Of a DNA stretch of 64,000 nucleotides, positions 28,350-36,885 are shown piece after piece. The stretch's first letter is position 1. Each line of letters begins with the position of its first letter. A program made the translations under genes and the position numbers. A model generated the notes under the pieces. The model had not been told where the DNA came from and did no database searches. It worked only from the letters and a program-made list of their open reading frames with translations. This DNA is from Hyphomonas sp. Mor2 (lineage in GTDB: Bacteria > Pseudomonadota > Alphaproteobacteria > Caulobacterales > Hyphomonadaceae), in contig NZ_CP017718.1 of the NCBI RefSeq assembly GCF_001854405.1, positions 62,001 to 126,000 of the forward strand, in the 5' to 3' direction.

Positions 28350-29391
28350 AGCCATCTGCGCGCAGGTGATCGGCGAGTTCGGCGTTTATTTTCGCGACCA
28401 GGCCGGCGCCGTGATAGGTCAGCGCCGAATAGAGTTGTACCGCGTGCGCACCGGCTCTGATCTTGGCGTAGGCGTCCGCGCCGCTGCTGATTCCGCCGCA
28501 CCCGATCAGATCGAACTCGCCCGACAGTTCGCCCGCGACCTGTGCCAGAATGCGGGTAGATTTCTCAAGCAGCGGCGCGCCTGACAGGCCGCCGGGTTCA
28601 CCCTTGTCGGCGCTGCGCAGGCTGTCGGGACGATCAAGGGTCGTGTTCGACACGATCAGCCCGGACAACCAGGCGCCTTCGCCGCGAACGGTATCGATAA
28701 TGTCGGTGAGTTGCGTCTCATCCAGATCCGGCGCGATCTTCAGGAAGGTTGGTTTCTCAGGACCTTCCTGAGCGATTTGGGCGCCCGCTACAGCCGCGCC
28801 GCAGCGCGTCAGCAACTCTTGCAGCGCCGCTTTGCCCTGCAGACCCCTGAGCCCGGGCGTATTCGGGCTGGATATGTTGATGGTCAAATAGCTGCAATGC
28901 GGAATAACTGCGGCGATGCCCGTCTCATAGTCGGCGATAAAATCTTCGCTGGTTTTGTTGGCCCCAACATTTGCCCCGACCGGGCAGGTTTTACGCGGCG
29001 GCGCGCGGCGCAGGCGGCGGACAAAATAGTCGAGGCCGTGATTGTTGAAGCCCATGCGGTTGATGACGCCCTCATCTTCGCTCAGACGATACAGTCGCGG
29101 TTTCGGATTACCCGGTTGCGGCTTCGGCGTAACGGTTCCGCATTCGACAAACCCGAACCCAAAGCGCGACATCGGCCGGTAGACTTCCGCATTTTTATCA
29201 AAGCCTGCGGCCAGCCCGACCGGATTGCAGAGCCGTAGCCCGGACTTGGGCAGCGTCACCGGCGTGCCCCAGTTGTCCGGAGAGACTTTTGGCAGTCCAA
29301 TTCCGAGCTTCAGACCCCTGATCGTCGCTTCATGCGCTGCCTCCGGCGGCAGTCTGCGCACAAATGGAAGAGCGAGGTCGGGCAGGCTCAT
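28300..29391 (-). CDS. pyrD: Dihydroorotate dehydrogenase (quinone), class 2
   Basis: A membrane-associated FMN enzyme of pyrimidine synthesis, oxidising dihydroorotate to orotate with quinone. At 363 residues it has the class 2 N-terminal helix (MSLPDLALPFVRRL). Class 2 hallmarks are NPVGLAAGFDKN, NINISSPNTPGLRG with the catalytic Ser, and GCGGISSGADAYAKIRAGA for FMN phosphate. I chose the ATG at 29391, which overlaps the stop of the DUF952 gene (ATGA). The last 50 bases overlap the convergent MATE gene. Confidence 0.95.
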   Translation of the reverse strand: MSLPDLALPFVRRLPPEAAHEATIRGLKLGIGLPKVSPDNWGTPVTLPKSGLRLCNPVGLAAGFDKNAEVYRPMSRFGFGFVECGTVTPKPQPGNPKPRLYRLSEDEGVINRMGFNNHGLDYFVRRLRRAPPRKTCPVGANVGANKTSEDFIADYETGIAAVIPHCSYLTINISSPNTPGLRGLQGKAALQELLTRCGAAVAGAQIAQEGPEKPTFLKIAPDLDETQLTDIIDTVRGEGAWLSGLIVSNTTLDRPDSLRSADKGEPGGLSGAPLLEKSTRILAQVAGELSGEFDLIGCGGISSGADAYAKIRAGAHAVQLYSALTYHGAGLVAKINAELADHLRADGFSSVAEAVGADLPSPA

Positions 29392-29747
29392 GCGTCTATA
29401 TCGCGGGGCAGTTCGGGAACGCCGTCCGCATCGAGGGTCAACGTCCAGACCCGTTTGGCTCGATCCACATAGAGGGTCGCGTACAGATGCGGAAACAATT
29501 GTCCGCCCCGGCTCTCTTCCCAACGTACCGGCAGGCCCATCTCCTCGACAATGTACTCGAGCAGACGGACGTCCTGCGCCCCGGGATAGTGCAGGCGCAG
29601 CGTTTCGTGCACCTGTTCGCGTGTAGACAGATGGACATACCCATCGCCTTCATCCAGCGCCGTCTGGGAGTGTCCCAGATTTTCGGCAACGGCCCAATCC
29701 TCGGCGCTGAGAATTTTGTAAACACGCGTGCGTTGCAACATCACCAT
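29388..29747 (-). CDS. DUF952 domain-containing protein
   Basis: A 119-residue protein of unknown function. DUF952 proteins are small and share VYKILSAEDW near the start, DGYVHLSTREQV and a histidine in PHLYATL; all are seen here. The fold is thought to be ADP-ribosyltransferase-like in some analyses, which I cannot test. I chose the ATG at 29747, with GGTGAAG upstream; an in-frame ATG two codons later is possible. It is coupled to pyrD by a 4-base overlap. Confidence 0.85.
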   Translation of the reverse strand: MVMLQRTRVYKILSAEDWAVAENLGHSQTALDEGDGYVHLSTREQVHETLRLHYPGAQDVRLLEYIVEEMGLPVRWEESRGGQLFPHLYATLYVDRAKRVWTLTLDADGVPELPRDIDA

Positions 29748-29815
29748 GATGGCGTCTTCACCGCGTTTTTGACGTTCTGGCAAGCCCGGCGCAGCGCTGA
29801 TTTGATGGGACAAGT

Positions 29816-29830
29816 TTCCTATGGTAGGAA
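29816..29830. promoter_or_regulatory. Palindrome TTCCTA-TGG-TAGGAA, candidate operator
   Basis: A perfect 6-bp inverted repeat with 3-base spacer in the 122 bases between the divergent DUF952 and S24-type regulator genes. Its size and position suit an autoregulatory operator for the HTH/S24 protein, whose start is 40 bases away. Confidence 0.45.
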
Positions 29831-29869
29831 TTTGCATGTCGTTCACCACTGTCTTCGAGGCCAACGACC

Positions 29870-30490
29870 ATGCAACACGGGGACATTTGGCGCGGGATTG
29901 ATCTGCTCGCCCGCAATCATGGATTGTCCACGTCCGGGCTGGCAAAGCTGGCGGGGTTGGATCCGACGGCGTTCAACAAATCGAAGCGCTTGCCCAAGGA
30001 TGGCCGCCCACGCTGGCCCTCGACGGAGAGCCTCGCGCGCGTGCTCAACGCGGTGGGCGTCGAGTTTGATGAATTTGCCCGGCTCGTCAGCGAACGCCGG
30101 GGTTTGACGCTGCCGCTGCTCAGACAATCTGATCTGGATATCGCAGCGTCATTTCATGACGCTACCCAAGCCAATGGCGCGCGCGTGGATACGCTGACCG
30201 TCCCGTCGGACGAGATGCCAGGCGATTGGTTTGTTCTGGAGATCAGCGATGACACTCTTGAGACAACGTTTAGGGCTGGCGACCGACTGATTGTTTCTCC
30301 TGGGGCATCGCTGCGCGAAGGCGATCGCCTTGTCATCAAACCTCGAAACTCCGGGACACAATTTGGCGTTGCGCGTCGAGTGACAAGCGCTCAAATCGAG
30401 CTGGAGGGGCTGACCCGTGAAGCAGGTATCCGTGCATATGACAGGTCCGAAGCTGATCTGATTGCGCGCATACTCTGGGCCAGCCAATAG
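29870..30490 (+). CDS. HTH regulator with S24/LexA-like domain lacking the catalytic Ser
   Basis: A 206-residue protein. Residues about 16-72 form a helix-turn-helix of the XRE kind (LSTSGLAKLAGLDPTAFNKS). From about 105 on it has a peptidase S24/LexA-like beta domain. At the place of the catalytic GDSMEPT motif it has DDTLETTF, so the Ser is Thr129. The usual Lys region reads GVARRV, with no lysine. It probably cannot self-cleave and would act as a ligand- or dimer-controlled repressor. It is divergent from DUF952-pyrD with a clear palindrome between them. The GC content and gene order do not suggest a prophage. Confidence 0.8.
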   Translation: MQHGDIWRGIDLLARNHGLSTSGLAKLAGLDPTAFNKSKRLPKDGRPRWPSTESLARVLNAVGVEFDEFARLVSERRGLTLPLLRQSDLDIAASFHDATQANGARVDTLTVPSDEMPGDWFVLEISDDTLETTFRAGDRLIVSPGASLREGDRLVIKPRNSGTQFGVARRVTSAQIELEGLTREAGIRAYDRSEADLIARILWASQ

Positions 30491-30577
30491 CGAATTTGCG
30501 CACCTGACCTGAATTCGGGATTTCTTTTGATCATTGGGCTTGCGCCCTGGGGCGGTCTTGTGGAAGGACTGCGCGTC

Positions 30578-31480
30578 ATGGATTGGGATAAGCTCAAGTC
30601 TTTTCACGCTGCCGCAGAAGCGGGCAGCCTCACAGCGGCCGGTGAGCGGCTGGGTATTTCGCAGTCGGCGGTGTCCCGACAGATCGCTGCACTGGAAGAG
30701 CAATTGGGCGTGTCACTGTTTCAACGCCATGCGCGTGGTCTGGTGCTGACCGATGCGGGGCACACATTGCATCGCTCGACGGTGGACATGGCGACGGCCG
30801 CGCAGGGGGCGAGCGCTGCTTTGAAAGATCAGCAAGACGTCGCCCAAGGTGAGCTGATCGTCACGGCGCCCGTTGCTTTTGGATCGACCTGGCTGGTGCC
30901 GCGATTGGGGGCCTTTGTCAGCCAGAACCCGGAAATGCGGATCGACCTGCGCCTTGATGATGGCGAACATTATGATCTGCTCAAACTCGAGGCTGAGTGC
31001 GCTATTCGCCTGTGGGCCGCCGACAAGGCCGATCTAATTCAGCGCAAGCTCGCGACTGTGGCGACCAATCTGTACGCCTCGCCAGAATATATCAAACAGC
31101 ATGGTATGCCGCGTACGCCGCAGGATTTGGACAATCATCGCATCATCTCCTATGGCGCAGCCGATAGCCCGATTACGGCGATGAGTTTTGCGGAACGGGT
31201 CGGGCGCGATGATGCCGGCCCGCGCAAGGCGGGGCTAACCGTAAACAATGTTTCAGCCATGCTGCGCGCGGTCGAGGCAGGATTGGGGATTGCGGACTTG
31301 CCGGACTATATGGTCAGCGCCGGGCCGCGTCTGGTTCGAGTGCTCGAAGACTATACCGGTCCGAGTTTCGATCTCTATTTTATCTACCCCAGCGATTTGA
31401 AACGCTCCAAACGGATCGGGGCTTTTCGGGATTTCCTGACAGGTCAGGTTGAAGCGTTTCGGTCCTCACCCTTGCGGTAG
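30578..31480 (+). CDS. LysR family transcriptional regulator
   Basis: A 300-residue LysR regulator. The N-terminal winged HTH (about residues 4-62) has the family pattern LKSFHAAAEAGSLTAAGERLGISQ and then SRQIAALEEQLGVSLF. The effector-binding domain follows. The ATG at 30578 has GGAAGGA upstream. No divergent target gene is present: the gene before it is on the same strand, and a candidate sRNA with a palindrome-rich promoter lies directly downstream. Confidence 0.9.
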   Translation: MDWDKLKSFHAAAEAGSLTAAGERLGISQSAVSRQIAALEEQLGVSLFQRHARGLVLTDAGHTLHRSTVDMATAAQGASAALKDQQDVAQGELIVTAPVAFGSTWLVPRLGAFVSQNPEMRIDLRLDDGEHYDLLKLEAECAIRLWAADKADLIQRKLATVATNLYASPEYIKQHGMPRTPQDLDNHRIISYGAADSPITAMSFAERVGRDDAGPRKAGLTVNNVSAMLRAVEAGLGIADLPDYMVSAGPRLVRVLEDYTGPSFDLYFIYPSDLKRSKRIGAFRDFLTGQVEAFRSSPLR

Positions 31481-31502
31481 GGAATGTTACATCCCCGTAA
31501 TT

Positions 31503-31545
31503 CATGCAAAATTGCATGCAACTATTGCGGACATGCATGTTGTAA
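31503..31545. promoter_or_regulatory. Palindrome-rich region upstream of an sRNA
   Basis: Several overlapping palindromes lie here: CATGCAA-AA-TTGCATG (31503-31518), ACATGCATGT (31531-31540) and the near-palindrome GTTGTAATTGCAAC. A possible promoter for the downstream sRNA is TTGTAA (31540-31545) with CATATA (31562-31567), spaced 16. The repeats may be operator sites; the binding protein is unknown. Confidence 0.35.
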
Positions 31546-31572
31546 TTGCAACCAAAGGGACCATATACGCCC

Positions 31573-31685
31573 GGTGTTGAGGTTCCGGACACGACCCGAT
31601 CATTCCTCCGATTGGGTGTTTCCTCCCCCAGACGGAACCAAACTTTCAAGGCCTGGCAGCGTATCGCGCCGGGCCTTTTTTCTTA
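31573..31685 (+). ncRNA. Candidate sRNA with CCTCC loops (mmgR/suhB-like), copy 1
   Basis: GGTTCCG (31581-31587) pairs with CGGAACC (31633-31639). Inside, ACCCGATC (31594-31601) pairs with GATTGGGT (31610-31617), leaving the loop ATTCCTCC. The single-stranded TTTCCTCCC follows at about 31619-31627. An intrinsic terminator at 31648-31684 ends it. The unpaired TTTCCTCCC is, as I recall, the hallmark of the alphaproteobacterial mmgR (suhB, alpha-r8) sRNA family, which occurs in several copies per genome. It lies between LysR and the convergent TadG-like gene. A related RNA is at 58690-58800. Confidence 0.6.
31648..31684 (+). terminator. Intrinsic terminator of the sRNA at 31.6 kb
   Basis: AAGGCCTGGC (31648-31657) pairs with GCCGGGCCTT (31668-31677) over 10 bp and is followed by a T-run. 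The T-run reaches the stop codon of the convergent TadG-like gene (31683-31685). Confidence 0.75.
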
Positions 31686-33542
31686 TTTGCTGATCCGCAC
31701 GAGGGTTGTGAGAAGCGAGTTGAACGCGATGCCGATCTCGCCGGAAGAGATATTGTAAAAGTCCGCCTGAGTGCTCGCGCACTGTTTCAGATAGGAGATC
31801 GCGGTGGCGTCATTGATGTCGACCGCAATCGTGTAGAGCTGAATCCCATACTGGTTTTTCATCTGCGTGCACGAATCCAGCATAAGATTGTCGAGCGCTG
31901 TTTTATCGAGCCGCTGAATGTCCGGGTGGCGCCAGCAGCCGACACTGTCATCATGATCTTCCGGATGACCGACATCATAGGACTGCTCGGTGCGATTGGT
32001 GCAGCCATAATAGCCTTCAAAGTTTCCCGGCGCGACATTGACGCCATCGGTGAGCAGGACCGCGATCTTGATCACTTCCTCGTCGTCCCAGGCTGAAGGC
32101 TCGGCGTCCGTCGGATAGGAAAAGAAACTGGTCCAGTTGCTGCGCGGCGACAGCGTGCGCAGACCCCACATCAGACCGATATCGGCATGAGTGCCGCCTG
32201 GCGCCGGATACATTTGCTTGAGTTTGTTGACCACCTGGGCGCGGTTGGCGGAGGCGGCCAGCATCGGCGACGGGCAATTCATGTTTGGCCCGTTGATCGC
32301 CTTCTGGCGATCCCACGGGAAGATATTGTAGCTGCCGCTATCGGTCGGCCTGAAGTCGCAGACCTTGCCGCCATTGTTCAGATACTCGAATTCATTCGGA
32401 TCGGAGACACAAGGCTCGATATAGCCATTCGGATCGGTCCAGCCATTGCTGTAATAGTAATTATACTGGGCTTGCGTGGAATAGTCCGGGCGCGTGCCGG
32501 CGCGAACGGCTTTCGGCTGGTAATTGTTCGCCGCTCCGCCGGACCACCAGGGATCTGCGCGTAGCTTCGTCGTGTCGGTCACCCGGCAATTATAGGAACA
32601 GTTTTGGCGATTGTACCAGTAAGGCTCAAGCTTGGGTGGCACGATGGCGAGAGGCCAGTCATGCGCTGGAAAGGCGTCCGTGAGCGGTGTTTTGACGGTC
32701 CCCGTCAGACTGACTTCGCGCTCGCCAGCCGCAGCTCTGACGCAGCCCCGCCAGGTGGTTGGGGCAAACAGGTCATCGGCGTCGCTTTGGCGGGTCAGTG
32801 GCTGGCCGGTAAACGGGTTCTGCGCATAGCGCCACGGATGCACTGCCGGATCGGCCGGGACCGTGCGAGAGCCATAAGCCGGCGGCAAGGGACCTCCTAC
32901 AGGAGTTGAATCCGGGGTTCCGATCGGTTCGGACATGATATTGACGGTCGTCGCCCAGGGCACGACCGAGATCTTGATGTTCTCGTGCCCATAGCGTTCG
33001 AACAGTGTGTCGGTGAAATTGACAGCGGCTTCGCGCATCAGGTTCATCCGATTGGACCGGAACATGGACGTGGAATTGTCGAGGATGAGGGCGATTTCGA
33101 GCTTTTTGTTGCCGCCTATTGCAGCCTGCGCATTGGCGCCCAACGTCGTCGTATTTCGGTTCAGGACGCCGCCGAAGAAGTTTTTCATGACGCTGGTGGC
33201 GCGCGCATCGACTGTGCCAGCAACTTCGTCAAACTCGAAAGCGACGCTCGCTTGGGTATCGCCAAGGCCGAATTCCTGATTGTTGCGCTGGAAGATGCGA
33301 TTGCCGGCCTGTCGTGCTGAATCCTCGCGTTCGGCCTGGGTCAGGGATGGATCTGCATAATACTCCTTCGCCGCCATCAGGACGGCCGCATCGAGAGAAT
33401 TCTGCAATTGTGCCTTATTATTGAACGCGCGTTGCCCATCGACCGAAAACCCGATCACGGCGGTGACCGGGACCAGGAACAGGCCGAACATCATCAGCGT
33501 ATTGCCGCCGGTGTGTCGGAGGAATGAATCTAACGCCCGCAT
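31683..33542 (-). CDS. TadG-like pilus-assembly protein with von Willebrand A domain
   Basis: A 619-residue protein. The N-terminal membrane helix (about 13-33), followed by DGQRAFNNKAQLQNSLDAAVLMAA, is the TadG/TadE-like pseudopilin start. A vWA domain begins near residue 148 with a MIDAS motif DNSTS (155-159), later SVVPWATTVN and LLTDGVN. It should be anchored in the inner membrane with the vWA domain in the periplasm. TadG normally works with Flp/Tad pilus genes, but none are adjacent. A long Tyr/Asn/Pro-rich insert occupies the middle of the vWA domain. Confidence 0.82.
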   Translation of the reverse strand: MRALDSFLRHTGGNTLMMFGLFLVPVTAVIGFSVDGQRAFNNKAQLQNSLDAAVLMAAKEYYADPSLTQAEREDSARQAGNRIFQRNNQEFGLGDTQASVAFEFDEVAGTVDARATSVMKNFFGGVLNRNTTTLGANAQAAIGGNKKLEIALILDNSTSMFRSNRMNLMREAAVNFTDTLFERYGHENIKISVVPWATTVNIMSEPIGTPDSTPVGGPLPPAYGSRTVPADPAVHPWRYAQNPFTGQPLTRQSDADDLFAPTTWRGCVRAAAGEREVSLTGTVKTPLTDAFPAHDWPLAIVPPKLEPYWYNRQNCSYNCRVTDTTKLRADPWWSGGAANNYQPKAVRAGTRPDYSTQAQYNYYYSNGWTDPNGYIEPCVSDPNEFEYLNNGGKVCDFRPTDSGSYNIFPWDRQKAINGPNMNCPSPMLAASANRAQVVNKLKQMYPAPGGTHADIGLMWGLRTLSPRSNWTSFFSYPTDAEPSAWDDEEVIKIAVLLTDGVNVAPGNFEGYYGCTNRTEQSYDVGHPEDHDDSVGCWRHPDIQRLDKTALDNLMLDSCTQMKNQYGIQLYTIAVDINDATAISYLKQCASTQADFYNISSGEIGIAFNSLLTTLVRISK

Positions 33543-33631
33543 GAGCGAAAAGTTAAAATTGCCGGGTCAAGGCGCCGCTAAAGTCTTGTTTTCAATTTGA
33601 TCGACCGCCTGAACCGATCATCGACCATAAT

Positions 33632-34507
33632 CTAGAACGGCACCCCATCGTCCGCGTCTCCTTCACCGCCGGGAGCAAGTCCGGCAAAGTCGAACACACG
33701 CGGATCATGTAAATGGCTTGGTCTGACCGTCGCGAGTGCATGCGCCATGACCTGACGGACGCCGGGTTTTCTGTGTTCCCACTCGTCCAGCATCTGCTTC
33801 ATGGCGACCCGTTGCAGTCCGTCTTGTGAGCCGCACAGGTTGCACGGAATGATCGGGAACTGCATCGCCTGCGAGAATTTTTCCAGGTCGGATTCTGCGC
33901 ACGTGATCAAAGGGCGCAGGACCATCACATCGCCTTCATCATTCAGCAGTTTGGGTGGCATGGCCGCCAGCCGCCCACCATGTACGAAATTCATCATGAA
34001 GGTCTCAAGCGCGTCATCACGATGGTGCCCGAGCACAATCGCATCACACCCTTCTTCTCGAGCGATGCGATACAAGATGCCCCGTCGCAGCCGCGAACAC
34101 AGCGCGCAGAAGGTCTGACTGTCCGGGACCTTGTCGGTGACAATGGAATAGGTGTCCTCAGTCTCGATGCGATAATCGACGCCGACCTGGTCCAGCCATT
34201 CAGGCAGGACGTGTTTCGGAAACCCTGGCTGGCCCTGATCAAGATTGCAGGCGAGCAGATCGACGGGCAGCGCACCTTGCCATTGCAGATCCAGGAGGAC
34301 GCTGAGCAAGCCATAACTGTCTTTGCCGCCAGACAGGCAGATCAGCCATTTCGGTCGCCGGGACGCATTCCGATCAACCAATTCGTACTGATCGATGACT
34401 TGCAGCGCATTGCGTGCAAGCCGCTTGCGGAGTTTCTTGAAACTGACGCTTTTCGGCACATCGGCGAAGATGGGCGGGACAGTAGAAAAAGATGCGGTAT
34501 CGGCCAT
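33632..34507 (-). CDS. ttcA: tRNA 2-thiocytidine(32) synthetase
   Basis: A 291-residue PP-loop ATPase that thiolates cytidine 32 of some tRNAs, using an iron-sulfur cluster. The PP-loop is SGGKDS at 59-64. Cysteines that can bind the cluster are C134 and C137 (CALC) and C222/C225 (CNLC), matching TtcA. The remaining sequence, with [11 protein letters not shown], is typical. No signal. Downstream of the GIY-YIG/arsM group in the opposite direction. Confidence 0.93.
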   Translation of the reverse strand: MADTASFSTVPPIFADVPKSVSFKKLRKRLARNALQVIDQYELVDRNASRRPKWLICLSGGKDSYGLLSVLLDLQWQGALPVDLLACNLDQGQPGFPKHVLPEWLDQVGVDYRIETEDTYSIVTDKVPDSQTFCALCSRLRRGILYRIAREEGCDAIVLGHHRDDALETFMMNFVHGGRLAAMPPKLLNDEGDVMVLRPLITCAESDLEKFSQAMQFPIIPCNLCGSQDGLQRVAMKQMLDEWEHRKPGVRQVMAHALATVRPSHLHDPRVFDFAGLAPGGEGDADDGVPF

Positions 34508-34580
34508 GCGGTCGCCTATGCCATGAGACCGGCGGCTCGCTCAAGTCGCGCGCCGTAATTTGCCCTGCGCTCACAAAAAG

Positions 34581-34607
34581 TTTGATTGCCGAATGCGGGC
34601 GATCAAA
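34581..34607. promoter_or_regulatory. Inverted repeat upstream of arsM
   Basis: TTTGATTGCC (34581-34590) mirrors GGCGATCAAA (34598-34607) with one G-T pair and a 7-base spacer. It ends 43 bases before the arsM start. It differs from the arsR operator (TATGTCA-N8-TGACATA), so control by the local ArsR is not supported. Confidence 0.35.
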
Positions 34608-34649
34608 GGCAGTAACACCGGAAACACGCTCTCAACCCAGGACACAATC

Positions 34650-35723
34650 ATGGCAGACGATCAGTTCGATCCGGACATTCAGGCAGCGGTGCGCGATTAC
34701 TATGGAAACACGCTCAGTCAGAGCGCCGACCTCCAGACCGATGCATGCTGCACGCCCGATTCCATGCCGGACTATGCCAAGCCCGTCCTCGCTGGAATCC
34801 ATGAGGAAGTGCTGGCGCGATATTACGGGTGTGGTCTCGTTCTGCCGGAAGTAATGACGGGTCTCAGCGTGCTGGATCTCGGCTGCGGGGCGGGGCGCGA
34901 TTGCTATGTGATTTCGCGTTTGGTCGGCGAAACCGGGCATGTCGTTGGAGTCGATATGACCGATGAGCAGCTGGAGGTGGCCGAACGGCACATAGAGTAT
35001 CATCGCGACGCCTATGGCTATTCGAAAGCAAATACGGAGTTCCTGCGCGGAGATATCGAGCGCTTGCAGGATCTCGCGCTCGCAGACGAACAGTTCGATC
35101 TGATTGTCTCGAACTGCGTGATCAATCTGACCCAGGACAAGGCCGGTGTCCTCGCACAGGCGTTTCGATTGCTGAAACCGGGTGGTGAGATGTATTTCTC
35201 AGATGTCTATTGCGATCGCCGTCTGGATCCATCGCTGTCGAAGGACCCGGTTCTACACGGGGAGTGTCTCGCGGGCGCGCTTTATTGGAACGATTTCGAG
35301 ACCCTCGCCAAACAGGTCGGCTTCGCGGATCCGCGGGTGGTCGAGCAAAGACCGCTGGGCATTCAAAATGCCGAAATCCAGAGAAAGCTGGGTGCAGCGA
35401 AGTTCTACTCCGTCACCTATCGCTTGATGAAGATTGATGGCCTGGAACCCGCTTGTGAAGATTATGGGCAGGCGGTGCGTTACAAAGGCACAATCGACAC
35501 ATCACCGGATGCTTTTGTTCTGGATGATCTTCACAAGATTGAAGCGGGGCGCATGTTCTTGGTGTGCGGCAACACGTATCGCATGCTGAATGAGACCCGG
35601 TTTGCGCCGCATTTCGAATTCTTTGGCAGCTGGGACACGCACTATGGCCTGTTCAAGGATTGTGGAACAGATCCGCGTCTGGTCGAGCAGGCAGAACCGG
35701 CAGCGATTGACAGCTGCTGTTAG
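34650..35723 (+). CDS. arsM: Arsenite S-adenosylmethyltransferase
   Basis: A 357-residue enzyme that methylates As(III) using SAM, in the cytosol. The SAM motif is LDLGCGAGRD at 75-84. The four cysteines of the ArsM family are present: C33 or C34 (ACC), C61, C156 (SNC) and C206 (GEC). Their spacing (28, 95, 50) is close to that of the algal enzyme (28, 102, 50). It ends in SCC, a terminal cysteine pair that may help bind arsenic. I chose the ATG at 34650 over a longer frame from 34560. Its stop interlocks with the convergent GIY-YIG gene. Partner genes arsR-arsI lie 11 kb away. Confidence 0.85.
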   Translation: MADDQFDPDIQAAVRDYYGNTLSQSADLQTDACCTPDSMPDYAKPVLAGIHEEVLARYYGCGLVLPEVMTGLSVLDLGCGAGRDCYVISRLVGETGHVVGVDMTDEQLEVAERHIEYHRDAYGYSKANTEFLRGDIERLQDLALADEQFDLIVSNCVINLTQDKAGVLAQAFRLLKPGGEMYFSDVYCDRRLDPSLSKDPVLHGECLAGALYWNDFETLAKQVGFADPRVVEQRPLGIQNAEIQRKLGAAKFYSVTYRLMKIDGLEPACEDYGQAVRYKGTIDTSPDAFVLDDLHKIEAGRMFLVCGNTYRMLNETRFAPHFEFFGSWDTHYGLFKDCGTDPRLVEQAEPAAIDSCC

Positions 35724-36220
35724 GCGGCTTTGCGGCCGAGCCCGAAAAACCCGCGTGATTTCTTGTCGGACTTGCGTTTGAGCTTCTTCACGGATGCGGA
35801 AGACTTGCGATCGTTCAGGCCGTAATAGTCCTTCGCGCTCATCCAGCCACTGCGGAGTGAGGCATGATTGGGCGCATCCTCGGAGTCGCGCGGCTTCAGC
35901 ATATTGTTGAGTTTCGGCCGATACTTGCGGATCAGGTCTTCCTCGATCTTCTGGCGCTTGTTTTCTGATCGGATGCACAAATAGTGACGCTCTGAAGCGC
36001 CTTTCTTGCGCGCTTCTTCCCACCGCTCATGCCCGTCGAGACGGCTCTGCAGATTGGAGGCTTTGCCAATATAGACCGGCTTCAGCCAGAAGAAGAGCGT
36101 GCGACGGACCATAACATAGATGCCGCCAGCATCTGGCAGGGCCTCGATATTCTTGGTGATCTTGAAGCGATAACGCCGGCTCGTTTCGCCGCGCCAGACA
36201 TGCCAACCATAAGGGATCAT
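35720..36220 (-). CDS. GIY-YIG nuclease-superfamily protein
   Basis: A 166-residue protein with an N-terminal GIY-YIG domain: GIY at 33-35, YIG at 50-52, the Arg in QSRL (R60), and later KIEEDLIRKYRPKLNNML with the conserved Glu and Asn. The C-terminal third is highly basic and Lys-rich, suited to nucleic-acid binding. Stand-alone GIY-YIG proteins of this size are common and their role is mostly unknown. No intein, intron or mobile element is seen around it. Confidence 0.85.
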   Translation of the reverse strand: MIPYGWHVWRGETSRRYRFKITKNIEALPDAGGIYVMVRRTLFFWLKPVYIGKASNLQSRLDGHERWEEARKKGASERHYLCIRSENKRQKIEEDLIRKYRPKLNNMLKPRDSEDAPNHASLRSGWMSAKDYYGLNDRKSSASVKKLKRKSDKKSRGFFGLGRKAA

Positions 36221-36256
36221 GGACCGTCTCCAACCAGTAAAGGTTAATAAAAGCGC

Positions 36257-36850
36257 CTAATTGGTTAAGGTTTCGCTAACCATTGCCCGGCGCACCGGTG
36301 CAAAGCTGGTGCGGTGAATGGGGCAGGGACCGAGCCGACGGAGCGCGTCTGCATGTGCTGCCGTGCCGTAGCCTTTGTGCCCCCCAAACCCATAGCCTGG
36401 ATAGGTGGTGCAATAGCGCTCCATCAGGCGATCCCGTTCAGTCTTGGCGAGGATGGATGCGGCCGAGATGGCGGGCTCCTTGAGATCGCCTTTGATGATG
36501 GCCTGGGCCGGCGCGGGCAGAGCATCCGGCAGAGCATTCCCATCAATCAGGATCTGGCTTGGCGTCGTCCCGAGCCCTTCAATCGCGCGCTGCATCGCCA
36601 GAAACGTCGCCTCGCGAATATTGATCTGATCGATTTCTTCCGGCTCTGCGTGCGCCACGCACCAGTATGCAGCGTTGGCCTTGATCACGGGTTCCAGCGC
36701 AAAGCGTTTCTTTTCGCTGATCTTTTTTGAATCGGTGAGGCCAGAAATCGGACGCGACGGATCCAGAATGACAGCCGCGGCTGTGACCGGTCCGGCCCAG
36801 GGCCCGCGCCCGGCCTCGTCTACTCCGCAAATCAGCTCTATGTGTGTCAT
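36257..36850 (-). CDS. rnhB: Ribonuclease HII
   Basis: A 197-residue endonuclease that cuts RNA of RNA-DNA hybrids and removes misincorporated ribonucleotides. The motif [12 protein letters not shown] gives metal-binding Asp11 and Glu12; further acidic residues are in LIDGNALPD and [14 protein letters not shown] chose the ATG at 36850 (MTHIEL); an ATG five codons further upstream (36865) is possible. It is divergent from the quinone reductase, with only 35 bases between start codons. Confidence 0.95.
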   Translation of the reverse strand: MTHIELICGVDEAGRGPWAGPVTAAAVILDPSRPISGLTDSKKISEKKRFALEPVIKANAAYWCVAHAEPEEIDQINIREATFLAMQRAIEGLGTTPSQILIDGNALPDALPAPAQAIIKGDLKEPAISAASILAKTERDRLMERYCTTYPGYGFGGHKGYGTAAHADALRRLGPCPIHRTSFAPVRRAMVSETLTN

Positions 36851-36885
36851 CTGAAGATACAACAATGATTCTGGAAGGCGGGGCT

